DNA of 7,313 nucleotides from Verrucomicrobiota bacterium (GTDB lineage Bacteria > Verrucomicrobiota > Verrucomicrobiia > Chthoniobacterales > UBA10450): assembly GCA_003218615.1 (NCBI GenBank), contig QHOD01000149.1, forward strand, positions 1 to 7,313. The letters are read 5' to 3'. A model generated the notes under the pieces. That model was not told the DNA's origin and made no database searches. It was given only the letters and a program-made list of their open reading frames with translations. The translations under genes and the position numbers were made by a program. Below, one piece after another: positions 1 through 6,681 of this stretch. Position 1 is the first letter of the stretch. Each line of letters starts with the position of its first letter.

Positions 1-1
1 G

Positions 2-568
2 TTTACCAGTTCACTCAACGGTCAGTTTCGTCTCTTCGGACCAAAGCCCACGCCACAGCCTATGCGCAAAGCGTCGGACCTTATTCGCAGGCAGGCGCCA
101 GTGAAGGTGAATCAATCTTTATTCAAACAGGCGACGCAGGACAACACGCGCATCGTGGTCTCGATTCCAAAGCAGCGGGCTTACCTCATGATCGGCGACG
201 AAATCGTGGCCGATGGTCCAATTTCATCCGGCAAACGCGGACACGAGTCGCCCACAGGCCAGATGCACGTGCTTGAGAAAGACCCGAATCACCATTCTAG
301 CCTGTACGGCGACTTTGTGGATGGTTCGGGACGCGTGGTGCGCGCTGGAGTTAGCGCCAGAATCGATTCGGCTCCGAGCGGCACGCATTTCGCAGGCGCG
401 TCGATGAAGTGGTTCCTTCGGTTGACTGAAGACGGAGTGGGCATGCATGTCGGAATTTTGCCGGGCTATCCCGCTTCGCATGGCTGCATCCGTCAATCAG
501 TTGACGGCGCAAAATTATTTTACGACTACACAAAAGTGGGCACGCCTGTGGACGTCGGCGACTACTGA
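2..568 (+). CDS. L,D-transpeptidase (YkuD domain), 5' end outside the window
   Basis: This gene encodes a YkuD-fold cysteine transpeptidase. The family forms 3-3 peptidoglycan cross-links or attaches proteins to peptidoglycan in the periplasm. Counting from the ATG at 62 (168 residues to the TGA at 566-568), the domain spans about residues 30-166. It ends in the diagnostic HVGILPGYPASHGCIR block (129-144), with His129, the SHG triad (His140), catalytic Cys142 and Arg144. The frame is open from the ATG at 62 to the left edge, and the residues there form a proline-rich stretch (FGPKPTPQP) that looks like a linker. No Shine-Dalgarno-like sequence precedes the ATG at 62. I therefore infer that the true start, and any signal peptide or lipobox, lies to the left. 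It stands alone on the plus strand and converges with cinA. Its in vivo substrate cannot be read from sequence. Confidence 0.88.
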   Translation, partial: FTSSLNGQFRLFGPKPTPQPMRKASDLIRRQAPVKVNQSLFKQATQDNTRIVVSIPKQRAYLMIGDEIVADGPISSGKRGHESPTGQMHVLEKDPNHHSSLYGDFVDGSGRVVRAGVSARIDSAPSGTHFAGASMKWFLRLTEDGVGMHVGILPGYPASHGCIRQSVDGAKLFYDYTKVGTPVDVGDY

Positions 569-592
569 GTCAAGATCGACGATCTCTTCACT

Positions 593-616
593 GTAGTCGC
601 GGCTGTCCTCAGCCGC
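593..616 (+). repeat. GTAG-headed palindrome A (REP-like)
   Basis: A GTAG head at 593-596 is followed after two bases by a perfect 7-bp stem (GCGGCTG 599-605, CAGCCGC 610-616) with a TCCT loop. It starts 24 bp after the L,D-transpeptidase stop. The downstream AATTTTAA gives only a weak U-tract, so it may act as a modest terminator for that gene. The architecture is that of REP elements with GTAG heads, and the core TGTCCTCA recurs in element B. The assignment as a dispersed repeat rests on only a few copies in this window. Confidence 0.65.
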
Positions 617-633
617 AATTTTAACGGGGTCCC

Positions 634-658
634 GCGCGTGAGGACACGCGCCTCCTAC
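634..658 (-). repeat. GTAG-headed palindrome B, inverted relative to A
   Basis: Read on the minus strand, a GTAG head (658-655) and three spacer bases are followed by a perfect 7-bp stem (GCGCGTG 651-645, CACGCGC 640-634) with a TCCT loop, the same loop as element A. The TGTCCTCA core is shared with A, while the stem arms differ in a compensated way, as expected for a family conserved in structure. A and B lie head-outward, 17 bp apart, in the junction of two convergent genes. The TAG of the head is the stop codon of cinA. Confidence 0.65.
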
Positions 659-1893
659 ACACAGCTGATCAACCTTCGACGCAGCAGGTCAAGCGCAGCC
701 TGCGCCGTCAGCTGCTTAAACGTCTTGCGATCGGTCGGGAAGAAGAATTTCTTCGCCACGGTCTTGCCTGGCGCGGCAAGCGCCATGTAAACCGTTCCAA
801 CTGGTTTTTCCGGCGAACCGCCGCCCGGTCCAGCAATCCCGGTTGTCGCAAGCGCATATGTCGATCTTGCATGCGCGCGTGCCTGTTCGGCCAGCGCGCG
901 CGCGACTCTCCCGCTCACAGCACCGTGCTTCTCGATTAATTTCGGATCGACGTCCAACATGTCGATCTTGGCTTGATTGGCGTAACAAACGTAGCCAGCA
1001 ACAAAAACTTCCGAGGCGCCCGGCACATTTGTAATGCGATTTGCCAGCAATCCGCCGGTGCAGGACTCGGCAAACGCGAGTGTTTCTTTGCGCTGGGTTA
1101 GCAGCTTCACCACTACTTCCTCGAGAGTCTCGTCATCAGCAGTAAAAATCGCTTCACCGACTTCTTGTCGAACAATTTGATCGGCGCGATCGAGCGCGCT
1201 GCGTTCGCCGATAATTCGCACATCGACTTCTCCAGGGCGCGCACAATAACCGAGCTCGACGCCCGGAATGGCGAGAACTTTTTCGCCGATCGCTTCCTCG
1301 ACAATCGACTCGCCCATACCCGCGATCTTGTAGAGCCGTCGCTTTATCGATGGTGGAACTTGCGTGATCGAAAGAAGGATCGGCATCACGGAAGCTCGAA
1401 ACATCGGTTGGAGCTCGCGCAGTGGCCCGGGCAGGACAATGAGATGGGGCGAAGGAACCTGAGGATTGATATTCGGCTTCAAGTATAATCCGGACGCGCT
1501 TCCATTTTCGTTGGCGAGAATCTGTGCGCCAGCAGGAACCTCGGCCTGCCGGCCGATGCTCGGAGTCCATTTGATTCCACGCGCATTAAGTCTTTTCCTA
1601 AGCGAAGACAAAAGTTGCGGATCCTGACGCAATTCCAGTCCGAGTACATTGGCGACCACGTCACGCGTGATGTCGTCCGTGGTTGGGCCCAGCCCGCCAG
1701 TCACAAACAGAATTTCAGTGCGCGTAAATAAATCCGCGAGCGCATCTCGAATCGCCATGTCGTCTGGCACAGTGCGTTGCTCCGCAATGCGCAAGCCTAA
1801 CGGAAAAATCTCGTGTGCGATGAACACAAGGTGCGCATCGCGCACATCGCCGAGCAATAACTCCGTGCCAGTGTTGAGCAGGGCGACGCGCAT
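655..1893 (-). CDS. cinA: CinA family protein (NMN amidohydrolase / ADP-ribose pyrophosphatase type)
   Basis: This is a full-length two-domain CinA of 412 residues, the usual size. The N-terminal MoCF-biosynthesis (MoaB/Mog-like, COG1058) domain covers about residues 1-170, with TGTELLLGD near the start, GGLGPTTDD at 66-74 and LPGPLRELQPMF at 154-165. The C-terminal PncC-type domain covers about 255-410, with AESCTGG at 275-281 (Ser277 the expected catalytic serine), YANQAK at 304-309 (conserved Lys309) and TTGIAGPGGG at 350-359. In characterised members the C-terminal domain deamidates nicotinamide mononucleotide to nicotinate mononucleotide in pyridine-nucleotide salvage, and the N-terminal domain can hydrolyse ADP-ribose. 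The old competence name does not imply transformation here. The ATG fits the family N-terminus (MRVALLNTGTELL), although no clear Shine-Dalgarno precedes it. It lies 93 bp after clpX on the same strand and could be read through from it. Its TAG stop belongs to repeat B. Confidence 0.95.
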   Translation of the reverse strand: MRVALLNTGTELLLGDVRDAHLVFIAHEIFPLGLRIAEQRTVPDDMAIRDALADLFTRTEILFVTGGLGPTTDDITRDVVANVLGLELRQDPQLLSSLRKRLNARGIKWTPSIGRQAEVPAGAQILANENGSASGLYLKPNINPQVPSPHLIVLPGPLRELQPMFRASVMPILLSITQVPPSIKRRLYKIAGMGESIVEEAIGEKVLAIPGVELGYCARPGEVDVRIIGERSALDRADQIVRQEVGEAIFTADDETLEEVVVKLLTQRKETLAFAESCTGGLLANRITNVPGASEVFVAGYVCYANQAKIDMLDVDPKLIEKHGAVSGRVARALAEQARAHARSTYALATTGIAGPGGGSPEKPVGTVYMALAAPGKTVAKKFFFPTDRKTFKQLTAQAALDLLRRRLISCV

Positions 1894-1928
1894 GCGGGAA
1901 GGCGAACGCTAAAAAGTTCCAACGTTAC

Positions 1929-1964
1929 AACGCAACCGTTTTAACCTTTGTAACGCTTGTAACC
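1929..1964 (-). repeat. Degenerate tandem 9-bp units between clpX and cinA
   Basis: On the minus strand four consecutive 9-mers can be aligned: GGTTACAAG (1964-1956), CGTTACAAA (1955-1947), GGTTAAAAC (1946-1938) and GGTTGCGTT (1937-1929). The first two differ at two positions; the third and fourth are progressively weaker. The region also contains an inverted repeat, CGTTACAA (1923-1930) against TTGTAACG (1948-1955), which could form an 8-bp stem with a 17-base loop. The block occupies much of the 93-bp clpX-cinA gap. It could be a decayed microsatellite or a binding-site cluster; I see no decisive promoter or terminator in it. Confidence 0.5.
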
Positions 1965-1986
1965 GTTAAACGTCGATGGAAGGCCG

Positions 1987-3276
1987 CTAGGCCGCAGTCT
2001 TGTCTTGCTTTTTACGAATGAGCGGAAGTTTTTTGCCTTCCACCACAGCGCGATTGATCGTGACCTCGGCGATATCTTCCCGGCTCGGCACGTCGTACAT
2101 GATATCAAGCATGATCCTCTCGAGCATCGACCGCAGAGCACGCGCTCCTGTTCCTTTCGTGACCGCTTGCGCCGCAAGAGCCCGCAACGCGTCTTTCGTC
2201 ACTGTCAGCCGCACGCCTTCCATCGAGAAGAGCTTGGTGTACTGCTTGACCATCGCGTTTTTTGTCTCGGTCAAAATCGCGACCATCTCTTCCTCGGTTA
2301 GCGCATCGAGACAGCTCACTACCGGTAGCCGACCGATGAATTCCGGAATCATCCCGAAAGCGAGCAAGTCTTCCGGTTCAACATGGCGGATGGCCTGCTT
2401 TCGCAACGCTTCCTCGACTTCGAGCGTCGGGCTGCCAAAGCCCATCACTTTTTGGCCGATGCGTTTTTGAATAATTTTGTCGAGCCCGATGAAGGCGCCG
2501 CCACAAATGAACAGAATTTTGTCGGTATTGACCTGGATATATTCCTGGTGCGGATGTTTGCGTCCGCCTTGCGGAGGAACATTGCAGGTGCTGCCCTCCA
2601 AAATCTTCAAAAGCGCCTGTTGTACGCCTTCGCCCGAGACATCGCGCGTGATACTCACGTTGTCGGTTTTGCGGCCGATCTTGTCGATTTCGTCGATGTA
2701 AACTATGCCGATCTCGGCGCGTTTCACATCGTAATCGGCGTTCTGTAGCAGACGCAAGATGATGTTCTCGACATCCTCGCCGACGTAGCCGGCTTCAGTT
2801 AGCGTGGTCGCATCGGCAATGCAAAACGGCACGTCGAGAATCCTGGCCAGCGTCTTGGCCAGCAGCGTCTTGCCCGAGCCGGTCGGGCCAATCAGCAGAA
2901 TATTGCTTTTCTCGATTTCCACGTCTGCAAGTGGATCGGGCTGGAACGTCGCCGACGCCTCAGCCGGCGTGGGGGTAGTCGAGGTTTGCAGCACCCGCTT
3001 GTAATGGTTGTGCACGGCCACCGAGAGCGTCTTTTTCGCAACCTCCTGGCCGACCACATATTGGTCGAGCAAACGCCTGATTTCTGCCGGTTTCGGCACG
3101 CGAATGTTGGACGACTGGCGCCGGGCATCCTCGCTAAGCTCTTTATCGAGAATGCTTTTACAAACGTTTATACAGCTGTCGCAGATATAAACGCCCGGTC
3201 CGGCGATTAATTTGCGCACCTCGGCGTGGCTTTTGCCACAGAACGAGCACATGGTGAGGTTGGAAGCGCGCGCCAT
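1987..3276 (-). CDS. clpX: ClpX, ATP-dependent unfoldase subunit of the Clp protease
   Basis: This is the AAA+ unfoldase that recognises tagged substrates and threads them into ClpP in the cytoplasm. The 429 residues match the family length. The N-terminal zinc-binding domain has Cys10, Cys13, Cys32 and Cys35. The AAA+ module has Walker A GPTGSGKT (130-137), pore-1 loop GYVG (163-166), Walker B with Asp195-Glu196 in VYIDEIDK, the RKH loop (239-241), an arginine finger at Arg316 in PEFIGR and sensor-2 Arg379 in GTGARALR. The ClpP-docking loop reads MGF (278-280) instead of the common IGF, a conservative change that should keep binding. A Thr/Pro-rich linker occupies about 98-115. The ATG gives the usual short stretch before the first zinc cysteine, but no Shine-Dalgarno is evident. 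It begins 24 bp after the clpP stop, so it is very probably cotranscribed with its partner. Confidence 0.98.
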   Translation of the reverse strand: MARASNLTMCSFCGKSHAEVRKLIAGPGVYICDSCINVCKSILDKELSEDARRQSSNIRVPKPAEIRRLLDQYVVGQEVAKKTLSVAVHNHYKRVLQTSTTPTPAEASATFQPDPLADVEIEKSNILLIGPTGSGKTLLAKTLARILDVPFCIADATTLTEAGYVGEDVENIILRLLQNADYDVKRAEIGIVYIDEIDKIGRKTDNVSITRDVSGEGVQQALLKILEGSTCNVPPQGGRKHPHQEYIQVNTDKILFICGGAFIGLDKIIQKRIGQKVMGFGSPTLEVEEALRKQAIRHVEPEDLLAFGMIPEFIGRLPVVSCLDALTEEEMVAILTETKNAMVKQYTKLFSMEGVRLTVTKDALRALAAQAVTKGTGARALRSMLERIMLDIMYDVPSREDIAEVTINRAVVEGKKLPLIRKKQDKTAA

Positions 3277-3300
3277 ATTTGCTTGCTAGAAAAGGTAGTC

Positions 3301-4005
3301 TTATCCGCCGACCTTCCGTGGTAAAGCCGCTTCAGCGACTTGTACCGAGCGATCTACGGAAGGAGGCGTGGCGCCGTCAAGCAGCTTCACTTCCTTGCGA
3401 GACTTAATCACTTCGTCCACCAAGCCGTATTCTTTCGCCTCCTGGGCCGACATGTAGTAATCGCGGTCGGAATCCAGCCGTACCTGCTCTTCACTTTTGC
3501 CGGTATGCTGCGCGATAATTTTGATGAGGCGCTTTTTCAGCTTAAACATGTAATCGACCTGACGCTCGACGTCGCTCGCCGCTCCCTGCGCCCCCCCAGA
3601 GACCTGGTGGATCATGATATCGGAATTCGGCAGCGCGAACCGTTTGCCTTTCGTGCCGGCGCAAAGCAGAACTGCAGCCATGCTTGCAGCCATGCCGAGG
3701 CAATACGTTGTCACATCGCACGTCAGGAACTGCATGGTATCGTAAACCGCTAGTCCTGCCGTTACCGATCCACCCGGCGAGTTGATGTAGATGTTGATGT
3801 CCTTCTTCGAGTCCTCCATTTGCAAAAAGAGCAACTGCGCGATGACCAGGTTGGCAATGTGATCGTCCATCGGCGTCCCAATGAAAACGATCCGGTCCTT
3901 GAGCAACCTTGAGTAGATATCGTAGCTGCGCTCGCCCCGGCCGGTCTGCTCGACTACCATCGGAATCAGCACCGATTGCGACAAATTTTCATTGGATATA
4001 CTCAT
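3301..4005 (-). CDS. clpP: ClpP, ATP-dependent Clp protease proteolytic subunit
   Basis: This is the serine peptidase that forms the tetradecameric degradation chamber and works with ClpX, encoded next. The Ser-His-Asp triad is intact: Ser108 in GMAASMAA, His133 in MIHQVSGG and Asp182 in DRDYYMS. NSPGGSVTAGLAVYD (75-89) supplies the oxyanion-loop region, and the N-terminal IPMVVEQTGRGERSYDIYSRLL block (about 14-35) is typical. At 234 residues it is longer than the roughly 195-207 usual for ClpP. The excess is a C-terminal tail after about residue 203, rich in Val, Pro, Ala and Lys, that does not look catalytic. The ATG overlaps the tig stop as ATGA and has a GGAAGA Shine-Dalgarno 6 bases upstream, which fixes this start over the internal Met16. 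N-terminal propeptide processing is possible but cannot be placed. Confidence 0.97.
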   Translation of the reverse strand: MSISNENLSQSVLIPMVVEQTGRGERSYDIYSRLLKDRIVFIGTPMDDHIANLVIAQLLFLQMEDSKKDINIYINSPGGSVTAGLAVYDTMQFLTCDVTTYCLGMAASMAAVLLCAGTKGKRFALPNSDIMIHQVSGGAQGAASDVERQVDYMFKLKKRLIKIIAQHTGKSEEQVRLDSDRDYYMSAQEAKEYGLVDEVIKSRKEVKLLDGATPPSVDRSVQVAEAALPRKVGG

Positions 4006-5339
4006 GATTTTTCTTCCACTGCAGCGGGTTCTTGCGTCTTCTCGACGCTAACATTCGCCTTCAGGAAATCAAGAGTCTTACCGAGGAGGAGCTGTTCTGC
4101 CAGGCCATTAAGCCCATCGTGTTCCTGCAGTTCCTTGCGCATTTTGTCCACAGAAATGTCATAACGCGCGGCCTCTTCACGAATGCGTGCGTCGAGTTCT
4201 TCACGCGACACTTCGATCTTTTCACGCTCGGCGATGCGGCTCAGAATGAAATTCGTCTTCAACCTGTGCGCCGCGAGGGAGCCCGCCCCTTCCACCAGTT
4301 CCTTCTCTTTGCCTTTCAAAATATCGTCAGGCACACCGCGCGCGCGATTGCCATGCACCAGTTCGTTCAATGCGCGCCGCGTTTCACTTTTCAAAAGCGG
4401 CAGCGGCAAATCAAAAGCGGTATGTTCGTGGAGAAACTTGACGATCTGCGATTCCTTCGCCCGTTCGATCTCGTGTTCTTTTTCGTGCTCGAGATCGTGT
4501 TCGATCATGTGACGAAGATCGGCAATTGTTTTTCCGGGCGCAAGCCGGGCCGCAAACGCATCGTCGATCGCTGGAAGGACCTTCTGTTTGATTTCGTTTA
4601 AGGTCACGGCATAGTCCGCCTTCTTTCCGGCAAGCTCGGCCACCGGAAATTCCGCCGGGAATTCAACCTGCACGCTGCGCGTCTCGCCTCGCTTCATTTC
4701 GACGATTTGTTCGCAAAATCGCGGCAGAAAATTCTCCGGTGCAACATGGAGCCAGAACTTTTTACCGCCATGCAAATTCTTGCTCGCGTTCGGCGCAATT
4801 TCACTGATCGGCCTGCCTTCGATCGCCCCTTCGAAGTCGAAAACGGCAAAATCTTCCATTTGCAGTCCGCGCTCCGAAACATCGGCAAAATCGGCTGATT
4901 GCTCGCGCAAGCGTTCTAGCGCCGCGTCAACTTCCGCCTCAGAAACTCTCGTGTCCGGCAATTGCACCGGAATGTTCCTGTATTCCGGCAGTTCAAACTC
5001 AGGCGCGGTTACGACCGTCGCTCGAAACCGCATCGATTTGTCATCCCCGAATTGGACGTCCTCCACGTTCGTCAATGAGACCACGCGCAATTGTTTCTGC
5101 TCGATTGCGTCGTGATAACTTCTGGAGACGAGCTTCTTTGTCAGCTCGTCGTGAATCTCCTTGCGAAATCTCTTTTCAATCACTGCACGCGGCGCTTTAC
5201 CGGGCCGATAGCCGGGAATTTTGGCAAACCGCGCAAAACTGTTCGCGATCGCGTCCCATTCCTTCGAAACCTCTTCTGGTGGCAACTCGATTTGCAGCAT
5301 GGAAACGGACCCCGGCTGCGTTTCAACTTCGACCTTCAT
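4002..5339 (-). CDS. tig: Trigger factor, ribosome-associated chaperone / peptidyl-prolyl isomerase
   Basis: Trigger factor binds near the ribosomal exit tunnel and shields nascent chains. The 445 residues match the family. The N-terminal ribosome-binding domain (about 1-145) carries the signature loop as GYRPGKAP (43-50), equivalent to GFRxGxxP. An FKBP-like isomerase domain follows at about 150-250, with the FDFEGAIEGRPI start and FPVAELAGKKADY end typical of the family. The helical C-terminal chaperone domain covers about 255-430 and includes a highly charged Glu/His-rich helix (280-292, EHDLEHEKEHEIE). The ATG gives the expected MKVEVE beginning. No Shine-Dalgarno is seen; instead a strong hairpin (repeat C) ends 14 bases upstream in the transcript. 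The gene overlaps clpP by four bases, consistent with the widespread tig-clpP-clpX operon, in which new-protein folding and degradation are co-expressed. Confidence 0.97.
   Translation of the reverse strand: MKVEVETQPGSVSMLQIELPPEEVSKEWDAIANSFARFAKIPGYRPGKAPRAVIEKRFRKEIHDELTKKLVSRSYHDAIEQKQLRVVSLTNVEDVQFGDDKSMRFRATVVTAPEFELPEYRNIPVQLPDTRVSEAEVDAALERLREQSADFADVSERGLQMEDFAVFDFEGAIEGRPISEIAPNASKNLHGGKKFWLHVAPENFLPRFCEQIVEMKRGETRSVQVEFPAEFPVAELAGKKADYAVTLNEIKQKVLPAIDDAFAARLAPGKTIADLRHMIEHDLEHEKEHEIERAKESQIVKFLHEHTAFDLPLPLLKSETRRALNELVHGNRARGVPDDILKGKEKELVEGAGSLAAHRLKTNFILSRIAEREKIEVSREELDARIREEAARYDISVDKMRKELQEHDGLNGLAEQLLLGKTLDFLKANVSVEKTQEPAAVEEKS
4012..4017 (-). promoter_or_regulatory. Shine-Dalgarno of clpP
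   Basis: GGAAGA on the minus strand lies inside the last codons of tig, 6 bases before the clpP ATG. It is the clearest ribosome binding site in the window. With the ATGA overlap it suggests that clpP translation can be both reinitiated after tig and started independently. Confidence 0.6.
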
Positions 5340-5349
5340 GACCCGTACT

Positions 5350-5373
5350 GTAGCGGCGCTCTATGAGCGCCGC
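5350..5373 (+). repeat. GTAG-headed palindrome C filling the hutI-tig gap
   Basis: A GTAG head (5350-5353) runs directly into a perfect palindrome: CGGCGCTC (5354-5361), loop TAT, GAGCGCCG (5365-5372), extendable to 9 bp by G5353-C5373. The flank ACTGTAG is identical to that of element A, supporting membership of the same family despite a different loop. It occupies most of the 35 bp between hutI and tig. In the leftward transcript it is not followed by a U-tract (the bases are TACAGTACGGG), so a classic intrinsic terminator for hutI is doubtful. On the plus strand ATTAATTTTT follows, but no plus-strand gene needs terminating. Confidence 0.6.
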
Positions 5374-5374
5374 A

Positions 5375-6619
5375 TTAATTTTTGTCCACTACCCGCTCGC
5401 CGCGCACGTAAACCGAATGCGTTTGTGGAAATCCGAACCAATACGCGAGCTCGCGATAATCTTCGCAATCAAAAATCGAAAAGTTCGCGAGCTTCCCCGG
5501 TTCGAGTGAACCGATCTTGTCACCGCGGTTTAACGAATAAGCCGCATTGATTGTCGATGTGGTGATCGCTTCCGCGGGCGACATTTTCATATGTGTGCAC
5601 GCAAGCGACAAAATCATCGGCATTGACGTTGTTGGTGACGACCCGGGATTAAAATCCGTCGCGATGACGACCGCGAGTCCGGCGTCAATCATCTCGCGGG
5701 CGCGGGGATAACGTTTCGATCCAAGGGCATACACGGACCCTGGCAGCAAAACCGGCTGGACGCCGGCGGATCGCATCGCCGCGATCCCCTCCTCTTCCGT
5801 TTGTTCCAAATGGTCCGCCGTTGTCGCGTTCAATTCACCTGCCAGTTTCGCGCCGCCGGAATTGGTGAGTTGATCGGCATGCATTCGCAGCTTGAGTCCA
5901 AGCTTCTTCCCCGCGGCCAAAATCCTCCTCGATTGCTCGACATCGAAATAACCGTGCTCGCAAAACACGTCGCAAAACTCGGCCAGTTTTTCCGCCGCAA
6001 CACGCGGCAACATTTCGTTGATCACAAGATCGACATATTCCGACTGCCGCCATTCGCGCGGAACCGCGTGGGCGCCGAGGAATGTGGGCACAAACTCAAT
6101 TGACGTTTCCTCATTCAGCCGGCGAATCACACGCAAAATCTTCACCTCATCTTCAACCGTAAGTCCGTAACCCGATTTCGCTTCGACCGTCGTCGTTCCG
6201 CCTTTCAAAAACCAATTGGCATGCTTCGTGGCTTGGTTGAGAAGATCGGCCTCGCTTGCCGCGCGTGTCTTCTCCACAGTTGACCAAATCCCACCGCCTG
6301 CTGCCGCAATTTGCTCGTAAGTTTCGCCTTTAGCGCGTCGGTCAAAATCGTCGAGACGATTTCCCGCAAAAACCGGATGCGCATGTGCATCAACAAATCC
6401 CGGCAGGACAACTCGGCCGCCGGCATCGATAATCTCGCAGTCGGTCGCGTTTTTTTCGATCTCCGCGCTCGAACCGACGATGTCGATCTTACCGTCGCGA
6501 ATAAGCATGCCGCCGTCGCGAATGATCGCGAGATCGGACATCTCGGAGCCAACGCGCGGTCTGTTCGGACCTGCTACCGCGACAAGCTGCGATGCGTGAA
6601 GAACAACCAGATGACTCAC
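5375..6619 (-). CDS. hutI: Imidazolonepropionase
   Basis: This cytoplasmic amidohydrolase-superfamily enzyme hydrolyses 4-imidazolone-5-propionate to N-formimino-L-glutamate, the third step of histidine degradation. Starting at the GTG at 6619 it has 414 residues, the usual length. The metal ligands fall where the family has them: His79 and His81 in DAHAHPVFAGNR, His247 in MHADQL and Asp322 in ATDFNPG. Other hallmarks are KSGYGLT, GAHAVP (His184), CEHGYF (Glu221, His222) and ADHLE (His270). The GTG is preferred because family similarity begins right after it (HLVVLHASQLVAVAGP), with AGGA a few bases before. An ATG at 6700 in the same frame would add 27 residues translated largely from repeat-like DNA and would overlap the upstream gene. 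The substrate-supplying genes hutH and hutU are not in the window. The neighbour upstream in transcription handles the formimino group derived from its product. Confidence 0.94.
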   Translation of the reverse strand: MSHLVVLHASQLVAVAGPNRPRVGSEMSDLAIIRDGGMLIRDGKIDIVGSSAEIEKNATDCEIIDAGGRVVLPGFVDAHAHPVFAGNRLDDFDRRAKGETYEQIAAAGGGIWSTVEKTRAASEADLLNQATKHANWFLKGGTTTVEAKSGYGLTVEDEVKILRVIRRLNEETSIEFVPTFLGAHAVPREWRQSEYVDLVINEMLPRVAAEKLAEFCDVFCEHGYFDVEQSRRILAAGKKLGLKLRMHADQLTNSGGAKLAGELNATTADHLEQTEEEGIAAMRSAGVQPVLLPGSVYALGSKRYPRAREMIDAGLAVVIATDFNPGSSPTTSMPMILSLACTHMKMSPAEAITTSTINAAYSLNRGDKIGSLEPGKLANFSIFDCEDYRELAYWFGFPQTHSVYVRGERVVDKN

Positions 6620-6665
6620 AAATCCTGTAATCTTACAATCTTTCGGTGCGCCAATCGCGCGCCCT

Positions 6666-6681
6666 GGCGCTCGCGCCCTAC
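6666..6681 (-). repeat. Possible GTAG-headed palindrome D at the end of the cyclodeaminase gene
   Basis: On the minus strand a GTAG head (6681-6678) is followed directly by GGCGCGAGCGCC, a short palindrome that can fold as a 4-bp stem with a CGAG loop. The GC-rich flank to 6648 offers competing pairings. As with element B, the TAG of the head is the gene's stop codon. The stem is weaker than in A-C and lacks their core, so membership of the same family is tentative. Confidence 0.35.

Noticed and set aside
1154..1570. A 138-residue minus-strand frame within cinA
   Set aside because: It overlaps the conserved CinA coding frame, is Arg/Ser-rich and shows no domain; a shadow frame.
2383..2748. 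A 121-residue plus-strand open frame inside clpX, and similar frames opposite tig (4032-4601) and hutI (6311-6709)
   Set aside because: All are antisense to strongly conserved genes, lack recognisable domains or ribosome sites, and are explained by codon composition of the true strand.
4440..4510. Short similar stretches (TCGTGTTC-like) in tig
   Set aside because: They encode the Glu/His-rich charged helix of the C-terminal domain (residues about 280-292) and are explained by coding constraint.
5350..5380. Palindrome C as a rho-independent terminator of hutI
   Set aside because: In the leftward transcript the stem is followed by TACAGTACGGG with no U-run; the T-rich side lies on the strand without a gene. 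Kept as a repeat rather than a terminator.
5381..5470. A sigma70-type promoter for tig in the 3' end of hutI
   Set aside because: I found TTG-containing boxes but no well-spaced -10 partner, so no promoter can be supported by eye.
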